From Mucilaginibacter terrigena (GTDB taxonomy: Bacteria > Bacteroidota > Bacteroidia > Sphingobacteriales > Sphingobacteriaceae): a stretch of 64,000 bases of DNA. Position numbers and translations under genes: made by a program. Of the stretch, positions 35,360 to 44,627 are shown piece after piece. The notes beneath the pieces are model-generated. The model was not told where the DNA came from. It did not search any database and worked only from the letters and a program-made list of their open reading frames with translations. How positions within the stretch are numbered: position 1 is the stretch's first letter; every line of letters begins with the position of its first letter. The stretch lies in the NCBI RefSeq assembly GCF_004168255.1, contig NZ_SEWG01000004.1:496001-560000 (forward strand), read 5' to 3'.

Positions 35360-36892
35360 TTAATTAGCCGTCAATACTATTCCGTCAAGTCCGCGCTGTG
35401 TACCATCAGGCCCAACAGCAATAATATCCTGAAACACAACGGTTGTACCAGGCGTTACACTGCTCATGGCCGAACGCATAGCGCTTGATAATTCGCCGCC
35501 GGTTGTAGATAAGCTAACTGCATCCTGGCGCGGTTTAATAATAATTAAATTAAACCTGGTAACATTAAACTTGGCATCAAACTCAAAATTATCTAAACGT
35601 GCAAAAACCCTGTCCTGCGCGCGCAGGTTAGCCGCGCTGGTTTTACCGCCGCTTTTACCTGCAAACGTTGCTTTAGGGTCTGGTATCCGTTTAACACGGA
35701 ATAACGTAGAACCCAAAGTTTGTGATTTACCCGGTGCAAGTTCTCCTGATACGGTTACAGTAGCATTGCCCAAACTGCTAACATTAGCGGTGTAGTGCCC
35801 TGCCGAGCCGCTGATAGAACCGCCCGAAATACTTACATGCAGTTTTTCTTTAGCGATACCCGGGGCCGATACCGACAGCGGGTTTGGCACACCAATGTAC
35901 AATACGTTCATCTTATCAGGCGATACCACTGCCGAAGGGCGGGCTACCTGGTAAGTTTGTTTTGGAAGGTCATAAGTTTTGGGTTCGCCATTAGTACCTT
36001 TAACGGTAATTTTACCGCCCCATGTAAATACACCTTCTGCACCTGTGTTGACAGTGTACTTCCCTCTTCCTTCTGATACAGGGATCGATGAACCATTAAT
36101 TGTTATTTGCGGGCTGGATCTTGAATCAGAAGCTGTCAAAAATACTTCGGCAGTATAGGGCTGCCCTGCTATAATATAACTTGATGGCGCGACGGCAACC
36201 GCGCTAAATTTATCCAGGTTTACAACGGCCTGGTCAACTTCGCCTAATATCTTTTTAACAACTTCGTTCTCGGCGTTTTTATTGTCGGCCTGGATTTTGG
36301 CAAGCGTGGTTAATGTTGCACCTAATGGGATACCATCACCAAAATAAGCCTGCTGCCAGGTTTTCCGACCTTCTTTACCTTTAGGAGGATCGATGGCATT
36401 TAATGAAAAATTGATGCCGGTTCTGTCCTTTGGAGGCAAAAGGTTTATAAGTTTATTACGTGTTTCGTCAATTTTCGCTCGTAATTTATCTGCATTTTTG
36501 TCTGCTATCATTACACGTGGCGATATGTCAAGGTTATCCCTTGCCTCTACATCACCTATTTCGGGATTAATACCGCCGCCTTCGCTAATGAGCATAGTGC
36601 GTAACGACTCTATATAGCTATTTAGTTCACCTGCTATTTTACTCGCGTTTTTGGCCCTATCGTAAATAGGCTTAGCCCTCTCAGGCTGATCTTTCAATTT
36701 GGTTTTTTCAAAAGCAGAGTAGGTGTTATCAACACCGGTGGTAACATTCTTTCGTGAAGTATCTAAGCTATTGGTGATATTTTTAAATGCATCCAGCAAA
36801 CTGTCCGGAACGTTTAGCGCTACAAGCCCTAAAAGAACCAGGTACAGTATACCTATCATTCGCTGTCTTGGGGTTTCTTTACCTCCGGCCAT
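35360..36892 (-). CDS. gldM: Gliding motor/type IX secretion protein GldM
   Basis: This 510-residue protein begins MAGGKETPRQRMIGILYLVLLGLVALNVPDSLLDAF. It has one membrane helix with Arg9, the residue required in F. johnsoniae GldM to pair with the GldL glutamate. The rest is periplasmic: a helical D1 domain followed by three beta-rich domains (about 225-510), ending LDGIVLTAN. GldL and GldM form the proton-driven rotary motor that powers secretion and gliding; GldM spans the periplasm to the GldKN ring. It lies between gldL and gldN. Confidence 0.94.
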   Translation of the reverse strand: MAGGKETPRQRMIGILYLVLLGLVALNVPDSLLDAFKNITNSLDTSRKNVTTGVDNTYSAFEKTKLKDQPERAKPIYDRAKNASKIAGELNSYIESLRTMLISEGGGINPEIGDVEARDNLDISPRVMIADKNADKLRAKIDETRNKLINLLPPKDRTGINFSLNAIDPPKGKEGRKTWQQAYFGDGIPLGATLTTLAKIQADNKNAENEVVKKILGEVDQAVVNLDKFSAVAVAPSSYIIAGQPYTAEVFLTASDSRSSPQITINGSSIPVSEGRGKYTVNTGAEGVFTWGGKITVKGTNGEPKTYDLPKQTYQVARPSAVVSPDKMNVLYIGVPNPLSVSAPGIAKEKLHVSISGGSISGSAGHYTANVSSLGNATVTVSGELAPGKSQTLGSTLFRVKRIPDPKATFAGKSGGKTSAANLRAQDRVFARLDNFEFDAKFNVTRFNLIIIKPRQDAVSLSTTGGELSSAMRSAMSSVTPGTTVVFQDIIAVGPDGTQRGLDGIVLTAN

Positions 36893-36930
36893 GCTGTATA
36901 TTTATGCTGTTTGGGGTTGAATTAAATAGA

Positions 36931-37734
36931 TTAGTTAACACGTGGCTGGTTCATTGCCGTAAGCATATTGCCATACACCGAGTTTAACGATGCAAGGTTT
37001 TTAGCTAAACGCCCAACTTCTTCTTTAAACTGTTTCGAGTCGTCTAACGATTCGTTAAAGTTATTCATGGTTAACGACAGGTTTTTGTAGAAACTGTTCA
37101 TCGCTTTTAAATGCGCGCTCGAGTCCTGCAGTTCCAGTTCGTACACCGCGTTTAACGATGAAAGGTTTTTAGCAAGGTTAGTAACCTGATCGTGATATGC
37201 TTTTGAATCGATATTGGTGTTAGCCATCTCGTTTAAGTTGGCCGATGCTTTTTCAAAGGCATTGCTCAGGTTATCGTAACTGGCTGTAGCCTGTTTTACC
37301 TTATTTGTAAAGGCAACGGTTGCATCGCCTGCATCGGTAACCCTCGATATGGCGTTAACCTTATCACCGAAGGTGCGCAAGCCTTCGCCCAGGCTGCCTA
37401 TCAGTTCGGGGCCAATTTTAGCATCTTCAAGCATTTTATCTAAAGCCGCGGTGTTAGAAAAATTACTTACCGCTGCCGGCCTTGCCGATGCTTTTGGCAA
37501 CTCGCCCGAAAACTCTTCGCTCAGTTCGGGATACACGCGTACCCAATCTATATCTTTATCTTCCCTTTGTAAACCAAGTATAAAAAACAACAATGCTTCG
37601 GTGCTCAAACCTACCGTAATAAATTCAGTTGCATATTTCCAGTGCTGTATTTTAAATAACAGCCCTATAATAACAACGGTAGCACCAATTGATATAATAT
37701 TTCCTATTCCGAAAGGTTTCTTTTTACCAGCCAT
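36931..37734 (-). CDS. gldL: Gliding motor/type IX secretion protein GldL
   Basis: The 267-residue inner-membrane protein has two N-terminal helices (about 10-27 and 37-55). The second contains Glu46 in GLSTEALLFFILG, the counterpart of the functionally required membrane glutamate of F. johnsoniae GldL. The sequence FKIQHWKYATEFITVGL is a family hallmark. The cytoplasmic part is helical and contains two similar stretches (KNLSSLNAVYELEL and KNLASLNSVYGNML), an internal duplication. It forms the motor stator with GldM and lies between gldK and gldM. Confidence 0.93.
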   Translation of the reverse strand: MAGKKKPFGIGNIISIGATVVIIGLLFKIQHWKYATEFITVGLSTEALLFFILGLQREDKDIDWVRVYPELSEEFSGELPKASARPAAVSNFSNTAALDKMLEDAKIGPELIGSLGEGLRTFGDKVNAISRVTDAGDATVAFTNKVKQATASYDNLSNAFEKASANLNEMANTNIDSKAYHDQVTNLAKNLSSLNAVYELELQDSSAHLKAMNSFYKNLSLTMNNFNESLDDSKQFKEEVGRLAKNLASLNSVYGNMLTAMNQPRVN

Positions 37735-37774
37735 AAACTTTAGTAAATGTATTTGATTGTATAATTAGTTTTAA

Positions 37775-39097
37775 TTAGCGTTTGTCCTTAATGTCGCGAC
37801 CAAGATATTGGGTTACACAACGGAAACCGATATATGATTTCGCTGTATCCTGGTACTCGAAAGTACGGGTAGAGTTTTGAAGGAAATAACCAACATCTTT
37901 CCACGAACCGCCGCGTACCACTTTACGTTTCAGTACTTCGGGGTCGCTTGCTTTAGCTTCGTAGTTAAATGTTGGGGCAAGGTCATGTACAAATGTAGAT
38001 GCCGATTCGTCATAAGCAGACGATGTCCACTCGGCTACGTTGCCTGCCATGTTATATAGTCCAAAATCATTAGGGAAGTATGATCTTACATTTACGGTGT
38101 ACGCACCGCCATCATCGGTATAGTTACCACGGCCGGGTTTAAAGTTTGCCATTAAGCATCCTTTGGCGTTTTTAATATACGGGCCGCCCCAGGGGTAATC
38201 GGTACCTACCCTGCCACCGCGTGCCGCGTATTCAAATTCGGCATCGTTTGGTAAATTAAACGGAAGGTTGGGGTCTAAACCCCGAGCGTGTTTGGCGCCA
38301 TCGCTTAAACGTGTACGCCATACGGTAAATGCCCTTGCCTGGCGCCAGGTAACACCCACAACAGGGTAATTACGGTACGCCGGATGCGAAAAATAGCCTT
38401 CAACCATCGGTTCGTTGGCCGCGTACGAAAAATCGTTAAGCCAAACCAGCGTATCCGGGTAAACACCAACCGTATCGCGCAAAATGAAATCAGAACGGCG
38501 CTTGGTTTTATCGTTGCGGTAATTTGATGCATCGCGCAGCGACATTAGTGCATAATTATATTTTAAAAGGCGTACATCAATTTCGTTACGGTCAAACACG
38601 CGATCATCGCCCTGGTAATATAAGCCTTGTAATTTAGGAGCGTTAGCCGCGGCATTTTTACCACGTGTGCTAAACACAGGGTTGCTTTCAACGTATTTCC
38701 AGTTGATGTATTTACGGCCGTTAGGGTCGGCAGGGGCACCTTTTTTAGGTTGCAGATAGTACTTGTCGTCGTTTAAGTAATTGGTAATGGCAATTGAATC
38801 GCGAACCCAGAATACAAATTGCTTGTACTTGGTATTTGATATTTCGGTCTCGTCCATAAAAAATGGCGCTACCGTAACCTGCCGCGTTTGCGATGTTTGG
38901 GCAAAGGTTACATCCTGGTCGGTTTGGCCCATTAAAAACGTACCTCCTTTAATATAAACCATATTGAGGGGGGTTGTAGCCCTGAAAGACCGCTGCCTTA
39001 CGCCTATAACCTCACCACTATTTCCGCCACCGCCTATACCACAACCAGTTAATATAGTACCGGTTAAAACTATTATTAAAAAGTATACTTGTTTCAT
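37775..39097 (-). CDS. gldK: Type IX secretion lipoprotein GldK (FGE-sulfatase fold)
   Basis: A 440-residue lipoprotein with an N-terminal lipobox (TILTGC, Cys about 19 from ATG 39097) and a formylglycine-generating-enzyme-like domain. MVYIKGGTFLMGQTDQD, ETEISNTKYKQFV, YPVVGVTWRQARAFTVWR, DAEFEYAARGG and NVAEWTSSAYDE are typical of GldK/PorK. The enzyme cysteines of true FGE are not apparent, as expected for a structural protein. It forms the ring with GldN at the outer membrane. A longer start 10 codons upstream lacks support. It is the first gene of gldKLMN. Confidence 0.93.
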   Translation of the reverse strand: MKQVYFLIIVLTGTILTGCGIGGGGNSGEVIGVRQRSFRATTPLNMVYIKGGTFLMGQTDQDVTFAQTSQTRQVTVAPFFMDETEISNTKYKQFVFWVRDSIAITNYLNDDKYYLQPKKGAPADPNGRKYINWKYVESNPVFSTRGKNAAANAPKLQGLYYQGDDRVFDRNEIDVRLLKYNYALMSLRDASNYRNDKTKRRSDFILRDTVGVYPDTLVWLNDFSYAANEPMVEGYFSHPAYRNYPVVGVTWRQARAFTVWRTRLSDGAKHARGLDPNLPFNLPNDAEFEYAARGGRVGTDYPWGGPYIKNAKGCLMANFKPGRGNYTDDGGAYTVNVRSYFPNDFGLYNMAGNVAEWTSSAYDESASTFVHDLAPTFNYEAKASDPEVLKRKVVRGGSWKDVGYFLQNSTRTFEYQDTAKSYIGFRCVTQYLGRDIKDKR

Positions 39098-39352
39098 TTT
39101 GTATCCAAAATCAGTAACATCTATCAATCATTATGCAACAGAACGCACCCCCGAATATATCACTTTTACAGTAACCAAACCGAAAAAATGTTTTTTAAAT
39201 CTAATAAAGTGTATTAAAAGTTAAAGAAAACACCTTTTTAATTTGTTTAAAAACGATAGGGTGCAGCAAAAATATTTCGTTATTACATAAATACTTTCAC
39301 CGTTATACGTTGAAAATTACAGAATGTTGCAATAACACAACAGTTAAATTAC

Positions 39353-40117
39353 TTATTTGTTGACTTGCTTAACATATTGATCTATAGCCATGGTCATGGA
39401 AGGGGCGCCGGGCGTTGGTGCAGGGATATCTAAAATTAAGCCTGCTTCCAGTACTGCCTTGTGCGTTGTGGCGCCAAAAGCTGCTATACGGGTGTTATTT
39501 TGTTTAAAATCGGGGAAGTTCTTGTATAAGGATTGTATGCTTGAAGGGCTAAAAAATGCTATAACATCGTAAAACACTTCGGCAAGGTCGCTCAGGTCGC
39601 TGCATACGGTACGGAACAATACCGCCGGGGTAAAATCGTAGCCGTTATCAAGCAAAAACTTTTGAGTTTCTTCGGCGGCTACGTCCGAGCATGGGTAAAG
39701 GAATTTTTCGGCAGAGTGTTTCTTCAGCACTTCGGCCAGGTCGGCAGCTGTTTGCTTGCCAAAAAATATCTTACGCTTACGATACTGGATATATTTTTGC
39801 AGGTAAAGGGCGATGGTTTCCGAAAGGCAAAAATATTTCATTTCTACAGGTACCTCAAAACGCATCTCTTCGCAAATACGGAAAAAGTGATCGGCAGAGT
39901 TGCGGCTGGTGAAGATCACCGCTGTAAAATCGGCCAGGTTTATTTTTTCCTTACGGAAATCCTTGGCAGGCACCCCCTCCACATGAATAAACGACCTAAA
40001 ATCTATTTTTAAATTAAGCTTTTTAGCCAATTCTGCGTAGGGGTTTTTATCGTTCTCAGGTTTTGGCAGAGTTACCAAAATACTCTTAACCTTTTTCTTT
40101 CTGTCTTCCAATGCCAT
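39353..40117 (-). CDS. hemD: Uroporphyrinogen-III synthase family protein
   Basis: The 254-residue protein has the two-lobed, weakly conserved HemD pattern. KSILVTLPKP at the start, then LADFTAVIFTSRNSADHFFRICEE, EKFLYPCSD in the middle and VIAFFSPSSIQSLYKNFPDF with RIAAFGATTHKAVLEAGL near the end match the substrate-pocket segments. HemD cyclises and inverts ring D of hydroxymethylbilane on the way to heme. Other heme genes are not adjacent, except hemW at 41742. The order DUF4271-hemD-gldK is plausible as a cluster for type IX secretion species. ATG 40117 is preferred over a TTG at 40141. Confidence 0.8.
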   Translation of the reverse strand: MALEDRKKKVKSILVTLPKPENDKNPYAELAKKLNLKIDFRSFIHVEGVPAKDFRKEKINLADFTAVIFTSRNSADHFFRICEEMRFEVPVEMKYFCLSETIALYLQKYIQYRKRKIFFGKQTAADLAEVLKKHSAEKFLYPCSDVAAEETQKFLLDNGYDFTPAVLFRTVCSDLSDLAEVFYDVIAFFSPSSIQSLYKNFPDFKQNNTRIAAFGATTHKAVLEAGLILDIPAPTPGAPSMTMAIDQYVKQVNK

Positions 40118-40127
40118 ACGTAAATTA

Positions 40128-41117
40128 CTACCTAAATCCAATATTAAGTGCCTTAATCAAAATCAATATGGGGCAAATTTCGAGGGCACAAAGATAGACA
40201 AATAAATAAAACTTATGAAATCGAAAGTTAGAAATGATACTTACACTGCTGCGCAGGTATTGCCATATAAAAATAATGATAACAAGCAGCAGGGTTATGG
40301 CCAGTAAAAACGGAATAAATTTATCGGCTATTAAGCTAAAGCATAGCGCAACCGGCAAAAACACAAAAGCGATATTAAAATAGGTGAGCGACAAAGCAGA
40401 TATATACTCGCTTACCAGTTTGTTGATATCAAATACAAACCCTAAAAATTTTAAAACCATGAACTTGCTTGCAAACAAGGCTATTATTACAAACGATAGC
40501 GTAACAAAAAGCTGGAAACCGCCTATGGTATAATAAACTTTGTAATAACCGGTGGTAAGCAGGTACAGGAACAAGCCAAAGGTAAACCCAAACAGCAGGA
40601 ACAAGCCAATAAAAGTCCAAACGTTAATAGGGCTATCTTCTTTACCTGCCTGGCTTATGGTTTTACGGTTATAAAACGACTGGAACACATTACTCATATC
40701 CTTGCTTGATGATATGTTTAAGGTGGATGCAAAAAGCAGCAGTACTATAATTACCGCGATAACCCAAACATCGCGCGAGGGGCGGCTGAGGCCATATCCC
40801 TGTTTTACCTTTGATTTTGCCGAAAGCCCAAGGTACAGGTCGTTCCTATACTTATTGGCTTGTAAAATACTGTCTACAAACAGGTTTGGGCGATCCGGAT
40901 CGGGAGCTTTGATGTACGCCCCCGCCAGCGAATCTGATACAAACTGTTCGCGGGCGGCTGTTGCGTGGGCTACCGAATCAAGAAATGGCATGGGGCCTTT
41001 ATAACGCGGCTTTTTACGAACGGTATCGGTTACGGTTGTTGCCGCGCTATCTGTTTGCGCATGCGCCGCAGGTAACCCTAAAACAACAATAAAAACAAAG
41101 CAAATTAACCAGCGCAT
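40128..41117 (-). CDS. DUF4271 membrane protein
   Basis: A 329-residue protein with a signal-like N-terminus, a soluble stretch rich in Asp/Ala (about 20-120), and seven to eight membrane helices after residue 125. SRPSRDVWVIAVIIVLLLFAS and the later FYNRKTISQ region match the DUF4271 family of Bacteroidota. No enzymatic motif is seen. It ends 10 bases before hemD. Function unknown; its company (hemD, gldKLMN) suggests an envelope role. Confidence 0.75.
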   Translation of the reverse strand: MRWLICFVFIVVLGLPAAHAQTDSAATTVTDTVRKKPRYKGPMPFLDSVAHATAAREQFVSDSLAGAYIKAPDPDRPNLFVDSILQANKYRNDLYLGLSAKSKVKQGYGLSRPSRDVWVIAVIIVLLLFASTLNISSSKDMSNVFQSFYNRKTISQAGKEDSPINVWTFIGLFLLFGFTFGLFLYLLTTGYYKVYYTIGGFQLFVTLSFVIIALFASKFMVLKFLGFVFDINKLVSEYISALSLTYFNIAFVFLPVALCFSLIADKFIPFLLAITLLLVIIIFIWQYLRSSVSIISNFRFHKFYLFVYLCALEICPILILIKALNIGFR

Positions 41118-41180
41118 GTATAAACCCGTGTAATACTGCAAATTTACCTTATTTATGGCGGGTTATGCAAAACAAATCGC

Positions 41181-41627
41181 TTAACCGTTAAACTGCCTAA
41201 GGTGATGGTCGGTATGTTTAAATACGAGGTAACCAATTTGTTCTTTATTAATTTTCCCAAAAAACGGATGTATTACCTCGTAATCGGTGCAGAGCCCGTA
41301 TTGTTCTATAAGCGCTATCCAGTTCTTCTTTTCGGCCGATATATCGCCGGTGGTATCTTTAATGATAAAGCTTGGAACAGTGGGCGTGTTCCGTTTTAAA
41401 GGCGCTTCATCTTTTATTAAACTTTTTAAAGCCATTGTACCAAATATATATCCCAGGAACATCCTTTTAAAGGGCACTTTCCCCAACATCATATTTTCGT
41501 AAACAGCGCAGTGTTTTACCATCTGGTAGGCATTCATTTTACCCCACTCGGCCTTGTTATCTCCGTTAAGCGAGTTAATGCGGTCTATCAGTTCGTCCCT
41601 GGTTATTTTATCAAAAATGGTTTTCAT
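41181..41627 (-). CDS. DUF1569 / DinB-fold protein
   Basis: This 148-residue protein begins MKTIFDKITRDELIDRINSLN and has KMNAYQMVKHCAVYENMMLGKVPFKR and a C-terminal YLVFKHTDHHLRQF. Three spaced histidines would form the DinB-like metal site of the DUF1569 family, whose members are putative thiol or metal-dependent hydrolases. I used ATG 41627 instead of the longer frame from 41687. A TAAATTTG box lies 18 nt upstream of the ATG on the minus strand. Function unknown. Confidence 0.65.
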   Translation of the reverse strand: MKTIFDKITRDELIDRINSLNGDNKAEWGKMNAYQMVKHCAVYENMMLGKVPFKRMFLGYIFGTMALKSLIKDEAPLKRNTPTVPSFIIKDTTGDISAEKKNWIALIEQYGLCTDYEVIHPFFGKINKEQIGYLVFKHTDHHLRQFNG

Positions 41628-41729
41628 ATTTATGTATTGTTTGATCAAATTTATAACATCCTTTCCTATAAAAAAGGGTGCCACCATGACAACTTAAGGG
41701 GGCAAATGCGCCAAAAGAAATATTTGCCA

Positions 41730-41737
41730 TACCTTTG
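41730..41737 (+). promoter_or_regulatory. TAnnTTTG box directly before hemW
   Basis: TACCTTTG, 4 nt before ATG 41742. No clear -33 TTTG. Predicts a leaderless mRNA. Confidence 0.5.
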
Positions 41738-41741
41738 CCCC

Positions 41742-42863
41742 ATGGCCGGTATCTACATCCACATCCCCTTTTGCAAGCAAGCCTGCCATTACTGCGATTT
41801 CCATTTCAGCACATCGGCTAAGTATAAGGACGAGATGGTGCAGGCGCTTTTAAAAGAGATCGTTCTGCAGAAAAGCTATCTTACTAACGAAACTATCGAA
41901 ACCATTTATTTTGGCGGCGGTACCCCATCTGTACTTTCTGCTGACGAGATCATTAGCATCATCAACACCATCACCGAGATCCATACCGTTACAGCCGATG
42001 CAGAGATAACCCTTGAGGCCAACCCCGACGACCTGGACCGGCACAAGGTAAACGCCTATAGGCATACGCCTGTAAACCGTTTCAGTATAGGCATCCAGTC
42101 GTTTTTTGACGATGACTTGCAATGGATGAACCGTGTGCATCGCGCCGCCGAAGCCGAAGCATCCGTAAAACGCGCGCAGGACGCCGGGTTTGAAAACATC
42201 ACTGCCGACCTGATATACGGTTACCCCCTGCTTACCGATACCAAATGGAAACATAACCTTAGTAAGATATTTGAGCTGGGTATCCCCCATATATCCGCCT
42301 ACAGCATGACGGTAGAACCACAAACCGCGCTGGCAGCTTTCATAGGCAAAAAAAAGCAGCCCCCCATGAGCGAGCAGCAAAGCGCCGAGCAGTTTAACAT
42401 GATGCTGGATGCCATGCAAGCCAATGGTTTTGAACAATACGAGATCTCGAATTTTTGCAAGCCGGGCCGCTACTCGCGCCATAACTCCAATTACTGGCGG
42501 GGTGTTAAATACCTGGGAATAGGCCCGTCGGCACATTCCTTTAACGGCGAAACCCGGCAATGGAATGTGGCTAATAACGCCAAATATATCGCTGCCCTAA
42601 CTCAAAACACCATCCCTGCCGAGGTTGAGGTGCTTACCGAAAGCAATCGTCTTAACGAATATATTATGACATCCCTACGCACTGTTTGGGGGCTTGATAT
42701 CAATAAACTGGATACCATAGCGCCCGGTGCATCAACCTTACTTTTAAAAGCTGCCCGCCCCTATTTTGATGATGGCAGCATTAGTCGAACCGGCAGCGTT
42801 TTAACCCTTACCCCGCATGGCAAGCTATATGCCGATAATATTGCGGCCGCGCTATTTTTTTAA
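41742..42863 (+). CDS. hemW: Radical SAM heme chaperone HemW
   Basis: The 373-residue protein begins MAGIYIHIPFCKQACHYC with the radical SAM cysteines C11, C15 and C18, and FGGGTPS follows as the SAM-binding loop. CHYCDF with a third residue His before it fits HemW, a heme-binding chaperone related to oxygen-independent coproporphyrinogen oxidase HemN. The residues unique to true HemN are not apparent. A longer upstream frame exists but starts in the divergent promoter region, so ATG 41742 is preferred. Confidence 0.88.
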   Translation: MAGIYIHIPFCKQACHYCDFHFSTSAKYKDEMVQALLKEIVLQKSYLTNETIETIYFGGGTPSVLSADEIISIINTITEIHTVTADAEITLEANPDDLDRHKVNAYRHTPVNRFSIGIQSFFDDDLQWMNRVHRAAEAEASVKRAQDAGFENITADLIYGYPLLTDTKWKHNLSKIFELGIPHISAYSMTVEPQTALAAFIGKKKQPPMSEQQSAEQFNMMLDAMQANGFEQYEISNFCKPGRYSRHNSNYWRGVKYLGIGPSAHSFNGETRQWNVANNAKYIAALTQNTIPAEVEVLTESNRLNEYIMTSLRTVWGLDINKLDTIAPGASTLLLKAARPYFDDGSISRTGSVLTLTPHGKLYADNIAAALFF

Positions 42864-42972
42864 TAGCCAAAACACTTAGGTATAGCAATTAGTTGTTAGA
42901 AATATACCCCGCCATAAAAACCGCCGGAAAAGTTAAGGCGTATCTCTGTTTAAATAACATACACCTAAAAAA

Positions 42973-43521
42973 ATGAAAAAATTAATTATCGCGGCCTTTG
43001 CCTTAGCAGCTATTGCAATTGCGCCCAACACTTACGCTCAAACTAAAATGGTAGGCGGCGCGGCCATGTATCCAACCAAAAACATTGTAGAAAACGCTGT
43101 AAACTCAAAAGACCACACCACCCTTGTTGCCGCTGTTAAAGCTGCCGGTTTGGTAGAAACTTTACAGTCGGCCGGGCCGTTCACCGTATTTGCGCCTACC
43201 AACGCTGCTTTTGACAAATTGCCAAAAGGCACTGTTGAAACCCTTTTAAAACCCGAGAACAAAGCAACCTTAACTAAAATTTTAACATACCACGTGGTAA
43301 GCGGCAAATGGAGCGCGGCCCAGTTAATGGCAAAAATTAAAGCCGGTAAAGGCACTGCCGAATTGAACACCGTTAGCGGTGGTATTTTGAAAGCCATGAT
43401 GCAGGGCGGTAAAATTTACCTGGTTGACGAAAAGGGTGGCAAAAGCTGGGTAACCATTGCCGATGTTAACCAAAGCAACGGCGTAATACACGTTGTAAAT
43501 ACAGTGTTAATGCCTAATTAG
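42973..43521 (+). CDS. Secreted fasciclin (FAS1) domain protein
   Basis: A 182-residue protein with a signal peptide (cleavage near YAQ, residue 22) and one FAS1 domain. DHTTLVAAVKAAGLVETLQSAGPFTVFAPTNAAFDKLPKG includes the H1 and FAPTNAAF motif, and the later ILTYHVVSGKWSA and NGVIHVVNTVLMP are the second conserved box. FAS1 proteins are periplasmic or surface adhesion-type proteins. It is monocistronic, followed by inverted heptamer arrays and an intrinsic terminator. Confidence 0.88.
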   Translation: MKKLIIAAFALAAIAIAPNTYAQTKMVGGAAMYPTKNIVENAVNSKDHTTLVAAVKAAGLVETLQSAGPFTVFAPTNAAFDKLPKGTVETLLKPENKATLTKILTYHVVSGKWSAAQLMAKIKAGKGTAELNTVSGGILKAMMQGGKIYLVDEKGGKSWVTIADVNQSNGVIHVVNTVLMPN

Positions 43522-43530
43522 TCATTTAGT

Positions 43531-43594
43531 AGTTGGTAGTTGGCAGTTGGCAAAAATACAATGAATGCAAACTGCACACTTTAAACTGCAAACT
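43531..43594 (+). repeat. Inverted degenerate heptamer arrays after the FAS1 gene
   Basis: Left AGTTGGT, AGTTGGC, AGTTGGC (43531-43551). Right GCAAACT, GCACACT, TTAAACT, GCAAACT (43567-43594), imperfect reverse complements with a 7-bp period. Confidence 0.8.
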
Positions 43595-43599
43595 AAAAT

Positions 43600-43633
43600 A
43601 AGCCCGGTTGCAAAAGCGCCGGGCTTGTTTTTT
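43600..43633 (+). terminator. Intrinsic terminator of the FAS1 gene
   Basis: AAGCCCGG (43600-43607) / CCGGGCTT (43619-43626) with an 11-nt loop, then GTTTTTTG. Confidence 0.85.
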
Positions 43634-43737
43634 GTCAAAAAAACAGCATAGGCCGCTTTTTAGGCTGATGTTTATTTTAAGAAGCTTAATTTTGCCGGCA
43701 CCTGCGGATGATTGGCAGGTACTTAATTTAGTAAGAT

Positions 43738-44619
43738 ATGAGCTTTATACTGCGCCCCATAGATACGGTTGAGAACATTAGTCCGGAGGATTTTAAAAAG
43801 AATTACCTTAACCCGCGCCGCCCGCTGGTTATAAAGGGCATGACCAAAAACTGGCCCGCCCGCGATAAATGGACACCCGAGTACTTAAAAGAAGTAGTAG
43901 GTAAAAAGGTAGTGCCCTTGTACGATAATTCCAAAGCCGACCCTGCAAAGCCCATCAACTCGTCGGCGGCAGAAATGCCTTTTGATGAGTATATCGACCT
44001 GATAAAATCGCAGCCAACCGAGCTGCGTATTTTTTTCTTTAATATTTTTAAACAGGCCCCACAGTTGCTTGATGATATCGTTTTCCCTAAAGATTTGATG
44101 GGCGGCTTTATCGAAAGCATGCCATCCATGTTCTTTGGTGGCTCCAACTCGGTTACCTTTTTACATTACGATATCGACCTGCCGCATATCTTCCATACCC
44201 ACTTTGGCGGCCGCAAGCATGTTATTTTGTTCGAGAATAAGTGGAAACGCCGTTTATACTGCATCCCAAACGCTACCTACGCGCTGGAAGATTATGATGT
44301 AGCCAACCCCGATACCAAAAAATTCCCGGCGCTGGAAGGTGTGGAAGGCACCGAGGTTTTCCTGGAGCATGGCGATACCCTGTTTATGCCAACCGGCTAC
44401 TGGCACTGGATGAAATATATCGATGGTTCCTACTCGCTAAGCCTGCGTGCCTGGGATGCATCTGTTACCCGCAAGGCTGCCAGCGTTTATAACCTTGCCG
44501 TAAAAGGAGGTTTAGATAGTCTACTAAAAATGGCTTTTAAAGAAAAGTACGCCAAATACCGCGAGCAACTGGCTATTAAATGGGCCGAGCAGGAATTGGC
44601 AGCGGGCAAACCGTATTAG
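43738..44619 (+). CDS. JmjC-like cupin-8 protein
   Basis: This 293-residue protein has the Fe(II)/2-oxoglutarate oxygenase-type cupin of the JmjC/FIH family. LHYDIDLPHIFHTHFGGRKHVILF holds an HxD pair and GDTLFMPTGYWHWMKY a distal His. RRPLVIKGMTKNWPA near residue 30 is the usual beginning of cupin_8 proteins. Such enzymes may hydroxylate a protein side chain, but the target is unknown. A TAATTTTG box lies 43 nt upstream of the ATG. It converges with the PAS protein, with 8 bases between the stops. Confidence 0.72.
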   Translation: MSFILRPIDTVENISPEDFKKNYLNPRRPLVIKGMTKNWPARDKWTPEYLKEVVGKKVVPLYDNSKADPAKPINSSAAEMPFDEYIDLIKSQPTELRIFFFNIFKQAPQLLDDIVFPKDLMGGFIESMPSMFFGGSNSVTFLHYDIDLPHIFHTHFGGRKHVILFENKWKRRLYCIPNATYALEDYDVANPDTKKFPALEGVEGTEVFLEHGDTLFMPTGYWHWMKYIDGSYSLSLRAWDASVTRKAASVYNLAVKGGLDSLLKMAFKEKYAKYREQLAIKWAEQELAAGKPY

Positions 44620-44627
44620 TTTTATCC

